Shown: positions 34,712 to 43,085 of the stretch, in pieces
Layout: every line of letters begins with the position of its first letter
Position numbering within the stretch: the stretch's first letter is position 1
Origin: Candidatus Aminicenantes bacterium UBA4085
GTDB lineage: Bacteria > Acidobacteriota > Aminicenantia > Aminicenantales > UBA4085
Assembly: GCA_002383325.1 (NCBI GenBank)
Contig: DFYJ01000056.1
Span: forward strand, 1-45,558
Reading direction: 5' to 3'
DNA length: 45,558 nucleotides
Position numbers and translations under genes: made by a program
The notes under the pieces: model-generated
Told to the model about the DNA's origin: nothing
Database searches by the model: none
What the model saw: the letters and a program-made list of their open reading frames with translations, nothing else

Positions 34712-37700
34712 TTACTCCAATACAATCGGTCCTTTTGCGATCTTATCGAGAAGCGACTTTTCGGTCCGAACTAGCCATCGCTTCACATCATCGGGCGTTT
34801 TTAAGGTGGCCCCGCCGACCCGGACAATCTGCGTTTTGGGTTCAAGGAATTTAGCCGCCGCTTGCTCCACCCGGGCGAAGCGGAGCGGCAGAGCATCGGC
34901 TAGGATCTGCCATGATCCCAAAGGATGGGCTTCCAGGCATTCAATCAAAGCGGGAATTGTCCCGACATCCGGGAGCAGCGGACGGTCGAGGTGTTCGGTG
35001 CTCAACAAGCGGGTTTTCTGGGTGATGTCGAGGCGGTTCCATGTTTCGCTTTTTTCTAGTGTGCTAATAAGCTGCAGAAATAGGGTTTCGTAACGCCGGA
35101 AGGATTCGATAACCGCCGCACGAATCACCTCGGCCAGCCGGCGTTGAAGCGGTGGAACCGGATCAGGATTATCCAGGAGACGACGATCGGCATTCAGGCC
35201 GGCCGCTTGCCTGATCGCTTCCTCGGCCCCGGATAGATCAGCTGAAAGTTCGAGGAGCTGCCGTAAAACACGCCATTCCGGCACGCGCTCGGCGACGGCG
35301 CGGGCTCGAACGGTCCACTCGCGGAATTCCTGAACGAGTTGAACCCTGATTGCATGAATCGCGATAAGCTTCTGATTACCGGGGAGCATCCGCAATTGAT
35401 CCAGATGCTCGGTCGAGGGAACCGCCGGCAATGGAGGCTCGCCCCCGGCTCGAGACGCAAGGCCGGCCAATATCTCCAAGGCTCGCTCGGCGGCTTTGAT
35501 CTCCTCATTAGGAAGGTAGGATATCTCCATATCCTGGAACAGTTTGCGAAGTTGGAGACGGGAGGCGGCATCGAGGGTGACCGTCTCGGAACGGAAATCG
35601 GATGTCACGATTTTCGTCTGATCCAATTGGCCGGGGGCTATGACCGCGCCCTTGTGGACGACGCGGACGAATCCAGCCGTGTGGAGCGTCATAAGGATTC
35701 CATCAATCGCATCTTTCGGCCAGCCAAAAGGGCGGCCCTCGAACTTGTCGCGGATATCCTTACCCCGCAATCCCGGGCCGATCGATTTGAGGATTTCGAC
35801 AGCTAGGGGATTTTTTTCGGACGATTCGTTCCAGTCAATCGCTTTAAGGGCATTTGGATCGCCGGCCTTGGCCCTGAGGTGCACGGTCGGCCATCGATGA
35901 TCATCGGCTTCCCCGAACCGGGGGAACATTCTCTCTAGGCAATCCTCGACGGCTGAACGGACTTTACCGCCAAAACTTAATCCCGACACCTCGGCCCCAC
36001 CCGCCTTAAAGACGAGAGCAGAATCCACGAGCTCCAGGATAAGCCGATCGCGGCGCAACTCGGAGCTTTTCTGACGTGTCGCAATCGAATCATAGGCCTC
36101 TCGCGCCTCGGTGCCTTCGCCGGGAAGGCCTTTGGACTCCAACGCCGCTTTGGCGGCCTCGGCTTCGATAATCGCCTTTTTAAGATCCTCGGGCGAATTC
36201 CTAGGGATAAACGCAAACACCAGGGCTTGGTCTTCACCTGCGGCCCGCGCATCGCCTAGAACCGTGGCTTTAGATTCGTCCCAACCATCCCGGATCCATA
36301 CCGGGATACGATTACCTTCCCGGTCGGGATTCTCTTGGCCGAAGTAGAATTTTAAATTTCGCGGCGTTTTGCTGGCACCTTGCTGGATTTTGAGCCCGGC
36401 CGATTGCCGATTGCATTCATCCGCAAAAAACTGGGCTCGTTTGGAGTTAAAAAAATGCGGTTCATTGGACAAACGGCTGACGCGGTTTTTAAACTCCGCT
36501 TCCCATTCCCTGCTCTCGCCGGTCTGGAGATGGTATTCGTCGTCGATTTTGACAAGGACGTCGCCAACCATCTTTTCCAGGAGAACCGGTATCTTTTTGC
36601 GTAGAACAAGGCCGTCTTCAGTCAGATTCTCGATCAGAAGATCGGCCAACATCTCCGGCGTCGCCCGGACGCCGCTGTCGGCGAAGCCGGCGCGGCTCAG
36701 TTTGTGGATCAAGAAAATTAAGCCGCACAGGCGCTTTCGGAGACGGCCATCGGGTGTGCCGTCATCCTGGGTCCGGATCATTGTGTCTATTTCGCGAATC
36801 AGGGTTGAATTTTGAAGAAGGTTGGCTTGGAGCTGGTCAAAGATAAAATCTGCGCCGACGATGGTGCCTAAGTCGTTAGGGGCGGAAACCTTGGCTGCTT
36901 CATGGAAGATCCGCAGTTGGGTCCGAAGTTGAGTTGTCACAAACTGTTGGAGGAGCTTCTGCCAGAAACGGCGGCGAACGGGTAAGATCGGATAATCATC
37001 GGCCTTATGTTTGTGGTCTTCGGTAAGGGGGCCGATCCGAGTCCCGACAAGATGGCGATCGATTTCACCGGCATGATCGGCGAGGGCTTTTTCAACCGCC
37101 TTTTTCTTATCCGGTTTTTTGGCTAGAACGACACGACGAATGACGGTCTCGATATCGGTGTCTTTGAGATCGACGGAGAGCGTAAACCGATCCCGCAGAC
37201 GCTGGAGATATGGAATCTGGCCGGATAACGCCGTCTGCCCCGAGCCGACTAAAAGCACTCGGCTTTCCATCTGCTTGGTCAAGCTTTCGGCGATCAACTG
37301 CACATCATAAGACAGCTTGTCGTCCTCGCCGATGAAGAGCTGGACCTCATCCAGGGCGATCAGCGTGCAGGGCATACTGCCGCCGTCGCTCAAGACCAGC
37401 TTCATCCGTCTGATGAACTCTTCGTGATCGATTTCGTCCCGGTCCTCGAATCGGCTGCGGATCACGGATCTGGCCGATATCAGGTCGGGGGCAAAGGTCG
37501 GATCGGCGGACATAAGCGCTTCGGCGATCAACGGACTGACATAAAGGTCGTGAAGCTCATCGAAAAACGAGCGCCCATTCTTTTCCACTGCTGAACGCAC
37601 CTGATCGTAAATTCCCTGTTTTTTGAGCCAAAGGCAGAAATCGGCCGGGACAATCTCGGCGGGCAGTCCCTTGGCTTTCTGGATCAGTCCGAGAATCGTT

Positions 37701-38143
37701 TTCTTGAGGGATACGCCGCCGGACGTCGGAAGCTTCCCTGCTGCGGCCAAACGGCCGCCGTAGCGCTTACCGGCTGCATCGAGCTCCTTGAAGAGAGCCT
37801 CGATTTCGTGAGGGAGCGTTGCCAATCCGCGGGCGCGTGCGCCGTCCGGCAATTCGGTATCCGTCCAAAGATGGCGGAGCATTTTAAGAAAATGGGATTT
37901 TCCCGAGCCGAAAAAGCCGCTGACCCAGATCGCCGGCTGAGCGGCCGAAGACAACCCACCCAGATATGTCTCCAGAACTCGGATCATTCCGTCCTTGTAC
38001 TGGCCTTCGCAGACGAAATGCTCGAGCTCATACCGGAGCGAGGCGATCTCTTGCGTCGAGCCTCCTTCCGAGACGTCGGCAATGCCGTCGTTGACGAGTT
38101 TCGCAACGACGGGATCGCGGAGAAATACTTCTCTGTTCTTCAT
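34712..38143 (-). CDS. brxC: BrxC, BREX P-loop ATPase
   Basis: A 1143-aa ATPase with Walker A SGFFGSGKSHFLKML (near residue 76) and Walker B IALDEVQLFIGED further on. BrxC/PglY proteins are essential for BREX and are related to ORC/Cdc6-type ATPases. The ATG at 38143 shares one base with the brxB stop (TGATG) and has gaggggtttg before it; an alternative TTG one codon upstream is less likely. The length is within the usual range of 1100-1250 aa. Confidence 0.93.
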   Translation of the reverse strand: MKNREVFLRDPVVAKLVNDGIADVSEGGSTQEIASLRYELEHFVCEGQYKDGMIRVLETYLGGLSSAAQPAIWVSGFFGSGKSHFLKMLRHLWTDTELPDGARARGLATLPHEIEALFKELDAAGKRYGGRLAAAGKLPTSGGVSLKKTILGLIQKAKGLPAEIVPADFCLWLKKQGIYDQVRSAVEKNGRSFFDELHDLYVSPLIAEALMSADPTFAPDLISARSVIRSRFEDRDEIDHEEFIRRMKLVLSDGGSMPCTLIALDEVQLFIGEDDKLSYDVQLIAESLTKQMESRVLLVGSGQTALSGQIPYLQRLRDRFTLSVDLKDTDIETVIRRVVLAKKPDKKKAVEKALADHAGEIDRHLVGTRIGPLTEDHKHKADDYPILPVRRRFWQKLLQQFVTTQLRTQLRIFHEAAKVSAPNDLGTIVGADFIFDQLQANLLQNSTLIREIDTMIRTQDDGTPDGRLRKRLCGLIFLIHKLSRAGFADSGVRATPEMLADLLIENLTEDGLVLRKKIPVLLEKMVGDVLVKIDDEYHLQTGESREWEAEFKNRVSRLSNEPHFFNSKRAQFFADECNRQSAGLKIQQGASKTPRNLKFYFGQENPDREGNRIPVWIRDGWDESKATVLGDARAAGEDQALVFAFIPRNSPEDLKKAIIEAEAAKAALESKGLPGEGTEAREAYDSIATRQKSSELRRDRLILELVDSALVFKAGGAEVSGLSFGGKVRSAVEDCLERMFPRFGEADDHRWPTVHLRAKAGDPNALKAIDWNESSEKNPLAVEILKSIGPGLRGKDIRDKFEGRPFGWPKDAIDGILMTLHTAGFVRVVHKGAVIAPGQLDQTKIVTSDFRSETVTLDAASRLQLRKLFQDMEISYLPNEEIKAAERALEILAGLASRAGGEPPLPAVPSTEHLDQLRMLPGNQKLIAIHAIRVQLVQEFREWTVRARAVAERVPEWRVLRQLLELSADLSGAEEAIRQAAGLNADRRLLDNPDPVPPLQRRLAEVIRAAVIESFRRYETLFLQLISTLEKSETWNRLDITQKTRLLSTEHLDRPLLPDVGTIPALIECLEAHPLGSWQILADALPLRFARVEQAAAKFLEPKTQIVRVGGATLKTPDDVKRWLVRTEKSLLDKIAKGPIVLE

Positions 38144-38703
38144 CAAACCCCTCCGTTTTCTTCCAAGACGACCGGTACAGCCAGGTAATTCCAGCCGTCG
38201 CGGGCATCCAATAGGCGATAATTACCGTTGCTGAATTTTCCAGGGAAAAAGACGGCCAGCCGGCCTTGGATGGCTCTTTCAACTTCCTTGAGCACCTGCG
38301 AAAGCCGGAGAAAACCGAAAAGACTTGCGACACCCAAAACCGCGACGACCGTATCCTCATCGATGCCCGGGCCGTTCAAAACGGCGACCATTCGATCCGA
38401 GACAAATCGCAAAAAATCTGTCCGCAGCTTCATACTAAGCGCACGTGGATCTTTGAAGTATTCATCCCGATAGGAGATCGAATTCATCCATTCGGGGAAA
38501 AGCGGCGTTAAGTCACAGAGAACCCATTTTCGACGAGCGTCCCGAGTCGCCAATTCGAATTCCACGATTCGGTGTCGTAGCCGACGCTCTTCAGCTTTAG
38601 GATAAACGATAAAGATCGTCTTCTGGGGGCCGGCCAAATGGCGAGGCCATTCGGGGGCGATATGTTCCCGGTAGCGTTCGATCAGGTCCTCAATCCGAGA
38701 CAT
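38143..38703 (-). CDS. brxB: BrxB (DUF1788)
   Basis: A 186-aa BREX core protein of the DUF1788 family, with the C-terminal signature FSNGNYRLLDARDGWNYLAV and an ATP/partner-contact stretch near FIVYPKAEERRLRH. It is required for BREX in known systems and likely works with PglZ and BrxC. Its start overlaps the end of the brxA-like gene by 14 bases, and its stop overlaps the start of brxC by one base, so the three are coupled. No catalytic residue is recognised. Confidence 0.9.
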   Translation of the reverse strand: MSRIEDLIERYREHIAPEWPRHLAGPQKTIFIVYPKAEERRLRHRIVEFELATRDARRKWVLCDLTPLFPEWMNSISYRDEYFKDPRALSMKLRTDFLRFVSDRMVAVLNGPGIDEDTVVAVLGVASLFGFLRLSQVLKEVERAIQGRLAVFFPGKFSNGNYRLLDARDGWNYLAVPVVLEENGGV

Positions 38704-39517
38704 CGGCCAACTCCTTCTCCCGGGAAGTCAAAATTCCATCGAATGATACTTCGAAGATCCCGCCTAATTGCTTGAAAAACACGAGTCCCATTCCGTTGGC
38801 TTCCACGGCAAGGCGCATAAGCTCGGAAGCAGGAAGGTCGAGCGTGCGGGCGAACAAGCTATCGAATAGGGATGGCCCTCGCAAACCGAGAAAATACCCG
38901 AGAAGCAGAGCGAAAACCGTAGATACCGGCGATGCTCGCGATCGCGTCCGTATCTTGCGACTTCGTCCCGTCAAATGCCCGGACTGGGTCCAAGACGAAA
39001 GCGCATTTCGAAGGACTTTATCGAGGCTGTCGGGATTAAGCCGATCACGGGAGTCCTTATCGAGCGAATTCTTCACATCTTGCTTGGACACATCCTGTCC
39101 CGTGTGTGTCTCCAAGACCGGACGTGCCGTAGCCCGAAGGAGTGGATCGCGGGCCAGCGCGATAATGACAGCAAGGATTGGCCCTGCCTTGTTTTCAAGC
39201 TTCCAGAACGCTCGGAAGTGCCGAAAAATCGAGATGCTCGGATCTAGGCCGTAAATCTCGCTCAACCGTTGGAATGTCAGGTGCCTGGTTGAGGCGGTTG
39301 ATTTTCCGAGGATGTTTCCATCTTCGATGGCATTGGCATATTCTCTTTTTTGAGTGTCTTCCGGGCATGCTTCGATTAGTTGGCCAATTTCGGCCGTCAT
39401 AATCGTTCGGCTCGTATGCGCCCCTTTATCCCCAAAGCGAAACCCCAGCTCGGACAGGACAAATTCCTTCTTGGCCGAAATTTCACCCGCAAGATAGGGG
39501 AAATGAAGAGCGCCCAT
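38690..39517 (-). CDS. BrxA-like first gene of the BREX operon
   Basis: A 275-aa protein in the brxA position. The N-terminal part (STASTRHLTFQRLSEIYGLD, then RHFRAFWKLENKAGPILAVI) resembles DNA-binding helical proteins seen at the head of BREX operons; the C-terminal half (DGILTSREKELADVSD end) does not match the compact 200-aa BrxA (DUF1819) that I know. It is therefore called BrxA-like mainly from position. The ATG has gaggg 7 bases upstream, and the promoter and palindrome before it are recorded separately. Confidence 0.6.
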   Translation of the reverse strand: MGALHFPYLAGEISAKKEFVLSELGFRFGDKGAHTSRTIMTAEIGQLIEACPEDTQKREYANAIEDGNILGKSTASTRHLTFQRLSEIYGLDPSISIFRHFRAFWKLENKAGPILAVIIALARDPLLRATARPVLETHTGQDVSKQDVKNSLDKDSRDRLNPDSLDKVLRNALSSWTQSGHLTGRSRKIRTRSRASPVSTVFALLLGYFLGLRGPSLFDSLFARTLDLPASELMRLAVEANGMGLVFFKQLGGIFEVSFDGILTSREKELADVSD

Positions 39518-39533
39518 TTGTCCCTCTTTATTT

Positions 39534-39553
39534 AGCCGGCATATAAGCCGGCT
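39534..39553. promoter_or_regulatory. Palindrome at the BREX transcription start
   Basis: AGCCGGC-ATATAA-GCCGGCT, perfect 7-bp arms, 16 bases upstream of the brxA-like ATG. The predicted start of transcription from the adjoining promoter falls inside it, as for a repressor operator. No BREX regulator gene (BrxR) is next to it. Confidence 0.5.
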
Positions 39554-39555
39554 TA

Positions 39556-39584
39556 ATGATAATGCGCAGCCATAAGAAAGTCAA
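39556..39584 (-). promoter_or_regulatory. Predicted BREX promoter
   Basis: On the minus strand: TTGACT (-35, 39584-39579), 17 bases, TATCAT (-10, 39561-39556). It would transcribe brxA-like onward. Confidence 0.5.
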
Positions 39585-39670
39585 TCTGTATAAAATTCTA
39601 TAACGCTCTTCGATCTCATGAGCCCGAAGATATGTATGTGTCCGTACATCCTCTCTGATTGTGAAGGGTT

Positions 39671-39693
39671 CGAGATGACATCTCGCGATTTTT
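39671..39693 (+). terminator. Hairpin with T-run in the divergent region
   Basis: CGAGAT-GAC-ATCTCG stem (39671-39685), then a run of five T at 39689-39693. On the plus strand this is a weak intrinsic terminator or the end of a small RNA; no gene precedes it on that strand. The rest of 39518-39805 holds only promoters and a palindrome. Confidence 0.35.
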
Positions 39694-39764
39694 CGGCTTT
39701 CTAATCCGATATTTCCAAATCCATTTCATTGTAAGATTACTTACTAAAATCCTAATCGAGGACC

Positions 39765-39793
39765 TTGACAGTCTCCACCGTTCTCTCCATAGT
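39765..39793 (+). promoter_or_regulatory. Predicted promoter of the phosphatase/kinase operon
   Basis: TTGACA at 39765-39770, then 17 bases and a weak CATAGT -10. The gene ATG is at 39806 after aggatcaggttc. Confidence 0.45.
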
Positions 39794-39805
39794 AGGATCA
39801 GGTTC

Positions 39806-40903
39806 ATGAGCGGGAATCACGCAAGGGCCCGAACAAGGGCGATCGTCCTCGTCCTCATCGCCGCCGCGGTCCTCGCGATGGGGGCGACGGCAGCTGAAAT
39901 CTTATTCCAGGTTCCTCCTCCGCCGCGCCAACGGCCGCCCGGAGAGCATCAGGAGGGGCGGCCTCCCGATAAGTCGGCGGAATGGACCGGCGTCACCCGG
40001 GTCGTGGCCGTAGGCGACCTTCACGGCGCCTGCGACGAATTCGTCGCCATCCTCAAGGGGACCGGGCTCGTCGGCCCGAACCTGGAATGGACCGGCGGCC
40101 AGGCCCATCTGGTCCAGATGGGCGACGTCCTTGACCGCGGCCCCCGGGCCAAGGACATTTTCGACCTGCTGCGCCGCCTGGAGCCGGAGGCCGCCGCAGC
40201 CGGCGGCCGCGTCCACATGCTCATCGGCAACCACGAGGCCCTGGCCCTGATGGGGCTGTCCTTCGACTACCGCGACTTCGTCACCCCGGAGCAGTTCACC
40301 GCCTTCGTCCCCGAGCGCGTCCGCCGCCGATCCGAGACCGAGTACCGCCGCAAATTCGGCCCCGGCGCCGACCTCTTGAAGATGTGGGCCGAAGCTCTGC
40401 CCCGCAATCCGGGCGCCCAGGCCGCCTATTTCGAGTTCCTGCGGCGGAGCTATGGCCGCTGGATCGCCTCCCACAACGCGATCATCAGGATCGACGACGT
40501 GATCTTCGTCCATGGCGGCCTGAACGACCGCTACGCGGCCTGGCCGCTGGAGCGGATCAACGGGACCGTGCAGGACGAGCTCCTCTCTTTTGTCGGGGGG
40601 ATGGCCCGGCCGACCCGGGTTCTCTTCGACAGCCTGGGACCGCTGTGGTACCGCGACCTGGCTCTCAAGCCCGAGGAGGTCATGGAGAAGGAGCTGGAGG
40701 CCATTCTGGCCTCGACCCGGGCCAGGGCCTTGGTCATCGCCCACACGCCCACGGGCGGCTCGCGCACGCTGGCGGAAGTGTCCCGCTTCGGGGGAAAGGT
40801 TTGGATGATCGACACGGGCATCTGGGACGGCGTCGCGGGACGGGTCGCGGCGCTGATCATTGAGGACGGACGCTTCAAGATTTGGGAGAAGGACCATGAC
40901 TGA
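39806..40903 (+). CDS. Exported PPP-family metallophosphatase
   Basis: A 365-aa protein with a signal/anchor sequence (AIVLVLIAAAVLAMGATA). The calcineurin-type motifs are complete: VGDLHG (near residue 70), GDVLDRG (near 106), GNHE (near 142), VHGG (near 236) and AHTPTGG (near 311). The layout is like Shewanella-like PPP phosphatases, which remove phosphate from Ser/Thr (or Tyr) in proteins. The export signal places it outside the cytoplasm. It overlaps the next gene by 8 bases; that gene codes for a degenerate kinase-like protein, so the pair may act on one substrate. Confidence 0.85.
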   Translation: MSGNHARARTRAIVLVLIAAAVLAMGATAAEILFQVPPPPRQRPPGEHQEGRPPDKSAEWTGVTRVVAVGDLHGACDEFVAILKGTGLVGPNLEWTGGQAHLVQMGDVLDRGPRAKDIFDLLRRLEPEAAAAGGRVHMLIGNHEALALMGLSFDYRDFVTPEQFTAFVPERVRRRSETEYRRKFGPGADLLKMWAEALPRNPGAQAAYFEFLRRSYGRWIASHNAIIRIDDVIFVHGGLNDRYAAWPLERINGTVQDELLSFVGGMARPTRVLFDSLGPLWYRDLALKPEEVMEKELEAILASTRARALVIAHTPTGGSRTLAEVSRFGGKVWMIDTGIWDGVAGRVAALIIEDGRFKIWEKDHD

Positions 40904-41708
40904 GCGCTGGACGATCCGGACGGCGGTCGGGACGGCTTTGGGCCTGGCTCTCCTGCCGATCCTGGCCCTGGCGGCCGGAGGGAAGGCGGAGGGCCTGTCG
41001 GGGGAGGCCGCGGAGAGATTCCTGAGAACGGCCGCGGTGGTCGGGGTCGAGAAGGACGCCCAGGCCGGCCGAACCCTGCCCTGGCTGGTGACGCTGGAGA
41101 AGAACGGCCTGCGGGCCAAGGCCGTCTTCAAGTACGTCCATCGGCCGCGTCCGCATCCGCTGGCCCACAGCTACCGCTACGAGCTGGCCGCCTACGAGCT
41201 GAGCAAGATCCTGGGACTCGTCATCGTCCCTCCCACCGTCGAGCGGACGGTCGAGGGCGTGCGCGGGGCCCTTCAGCTCTACGCCGAGGGCTGCATCTCG
41301 GAGCACGATCTGGCGCGGTCCGGGCTGAAGCCGCCCGATCCCCGGGACCTGCGCGACAGGCTGGACACCATCCGCCTGTTCGAAGCCCTGAGCGGCGACG
41401 CCTGCGGCGACGCGGACGACACGCTCATCCACACGGACACCTGGAAGGTCTGCCGGGTCGATTTCGCCGAGGCCTTCCGGCTCGATCCGGAGCTGTCGGA
41501 AGACTGTTCCGTCGACAGGTGCCCCAAGAGCCTCTACCAGAGGATGCTCCAGATGGAGCCCGCAGCGACCAAGAGGAAGCTCAGGAGCTGGCTGACCCGG
41601 GCCGAGGTCGAAGCCCTGTGCGGACGCAAGGGCCGGATCATCACCCTCCTGGACGAGAAGATCCGGACCCGGGGCGAGGCGGCGGTCCTGTTCGCCCCGG
41701 AGCCATGA
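40896..41708 (+). CDS. Exported kinase-like protein, degenerate (pseudokinase candidate)
   Basis: A 270-aa protein with a signal peptide (TALGLALLPILALAAGG). It aligns by eye with the two related genes downstream: ELAAYELSKILGLVIVPPTV matches the EIAAxxxDxxLGLxxVPxTxER block. At the place where the last gene has GNEDRHGNN...LIDH, this one has GDACGDADD...CRVDF. The catalytic Arg-His and the Asp-His are lost. Six Cys in the C-terminal half may form disulfides. The ATG at 40896 is chosen because gagaagga precedes it and the signal peptide begins there; the frame also opens at 40860. Possible role: non-catalytic partner of the phosphatase or kinases. Confidence 0.65.
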   Translation: MTERWTIRTAVGTALGLALLPILALAAGGKAEGLSGEAAERFLRTAAVVGVEKDAQAGRTLPWLVTLEKNGLRAKAVFKYVHRPRPHPLAHSYRYELAAYELSKILGLVIVPPTVERTVEGVRGALQLYAEGCISEHDLARSGLKPPDPRDLRDRLDTIRLFEALSGDACGDADDTLIHTDTWKVCRVDFAEAFRLDPELSEDCSVDRCPKSLYQRMLQMEPAATKRKLRSWLTRAEVEALCGRKGRIITLLDEKIRTRGEAAVLFAPEP

Positions 41709-41724
41709 AGGAAGGAGCGTCGGC

Positions 41725-43083
41725 ATGAAAAAGCTGGCCTATCGCCTCCTCCGCCTTAACTGGGACATCCATCCCGGCGAGGGGGCCAAAGCCTTCCTGT
41801 TGGGGCTGAACGTCTTCGTCCTGCTCTTCGCCTATTACATTTTGAAGCCGATACGGGAAGCCCTGATCCTGACGGGCCAGGACCCCCAGACCAAGAGCTA
41901 TCTGGGGGCCCTTCAGGCCGTCCTGATCGTGTTCGTCGTCAAGGCCTTCAGCCGCCTGGCCTCCAAGGTTCCGCGCCACCGGCTCATCACCTGGGTCACT
42001 CTCTTCTTCATCTCCAATCTCTTCCTCTTCTACGTCCTGCACCTGGCCGGACTACCCCGGGGAACGATGAGCATCGTCTTCTTTCTCTGGGTCGGCATCT
42101 TCAACCTGATGGTGGTGGCCCAGTTCTGGAGCTTCGCCAACGATCTCTACGGCGAGGCCGCCGGCAAGCGCCTGTTCCCGCTGATCGCCCTGGGCGGAAA
42201 CCTGGGCGCCTATTTCGGCAGCAAGCTGGCCAAGCGCCTGTTCGCTCCGCTCGGCTCCTTCAACATGATGCTCGTGGTGGCCGGGCTGCTCGGGGTCTGC
42301 ATCCTTCTCTCTCTGGCCATCCACCGGCGGGAAGTCCGGCGGGAGTCCGCCGGCCCGGATGCCGCCCGGGCCGTCGTCGAGGCCGAGCGGCCCCTGAAGG
42401 CGGGCGGCGGCTTCCAGCTCGTCTTCCGCAAGCGCTACCTCCTGTACATCGCCCTGTTCATCGGCGTCTACAACTTCGTCAACGCCAACGGCGAGTACAT
42501 GTTCAGCGCCCTTCTGACCCGAACGGCCGAACGGGCCATCGCCACGGGGGCGGCCGGCGGGCTGGCCCCGGAAGCCTATATCGGGCGGGCCTTTGCCGAC
42601 TACCAATCGCTGGCCGCGCTGCTGACCATCCTCATCCAGCTTTTCCTCGTCTCCCACATCTTCCGCTGGGTGGGCATCGGCGGGGCGCTCCTCATCCTGC
42701 CGATCTTCGTCTTGGGCGGCTACGCCTACACCGCGCTGGGAGCATCTCTGGTCGTCCTCAAGTGGATCAAGGCGGCCGAGAACGGCACGGACTACTCGCT
42801 GATGAACACGACCAAGGCGGCTCTCTTCCTGCGGACCTCGCGGGAAGAGAAATACAAGGCCAAGGCGGCCATCGACGTCTTCTTCTTCCGCAGCGGGGAC
42901 GCGCTCTCCGCCCTGGCCGTCTTCATCGGGACTTCCTGGCTGGCCATGAAGGTCGAGGGGATGGCCCTCGTCAACCTGGGAGCCATCCTGGTTTGGATCT
43001 GGCTGGCCGTTTTAATCGCCCGGGAGTACCGGAAGAACGGGAAAGCCGGCCCGGCCGAAGCGGGATCGTCCCGCGGGAGATAG
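41725..43083 (+). CDS. NTT-like membrane protein without HEAT repeats
   Basis: A 452-aa membrane protein with about twelve segments, homologous by eye to the N-terminal halves of the two fusions at 18.5-23.3 kb (VAQFWSFANDLYGEAAGKRL; KPIREALILTGQ). It follows the Tlc/NTT nucleotide-transporter pattern; the acidic/basic residues needed for ATP exchange cannot be verified by eye. It begins 16 bases after the degenerate kinase-like gene with aaggaagga upstream. Nucleotide supply to an exported kinase would be an appealing role, but is inference. Confidence 0.75.
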   Translation: MKKLAYRLLRLNWDIHPGEGAKAFLLGLNVFVLLFAYYILKPIREALILTGQDPQTKSYLGALQAVLIVFVVKAFSRLASKVPRHRLITWVTLFFISNLFLFYVLHLAGLPRGTMSIVFFLWVGIFNLMVVAQFWSFANDLYGEAAGKRLFPLIALGGNLGAYFGSKLAKRLFAPLGSFNMMLVVAGLLGVCILLSLAIHRREVRRESAGPDAARAVVEAERPLKAGGGFQLVFRKRYLLYIALFIGVYNFVNANGEYMFSALLTRTAERAIATGAAGGLAPEAYIGRAFADYQSLAALLTILIQLFLVSHIFRWVGIGGALLILPIFVLGGYAYTALGASLVVLKWIKAAENGTDYSLMNTTKAALFLRTSREEKYKAKAAIDVFFFRSGDALSALAVFIGTSWLAMKVEGMALVNLGAILVWIWLAVLIAREYRKNGKAGPAEAGSSRGR

Positions 43084-43085
43084 CT

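Larger units (their letters stand above)
23727..39517. mobile_element. BREX-AbiE-RT defence island
   Basis: Nine genes on the minus strand in a block with clearly lower GC than the surrounding DNA (sample 60-base lines counted by eye: 27/60 at 24061, 19/60 at 32941, 32/60 at 33841; the flanks look mostly above 60%). The block separates a signalling operon (STAS end) from the exported phosphatase/kinase operon. I found no integrase, flanking tRNA or convincing direct repeats, so the mode of transfer is unknown. Confidence 0.8.

Noticed and set aside
39618..39704. 28-codon ORF with three Cys in the BREX divergent region
   Set aside because: No Shine-Dalgarno, overlaps the hairpin and is too short to support.
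23690..39800. Possible direct repeats (att sites) at the island ends
   Set aside because: I compared both ends and saw only short, unconvincing matches; no integrase is present.
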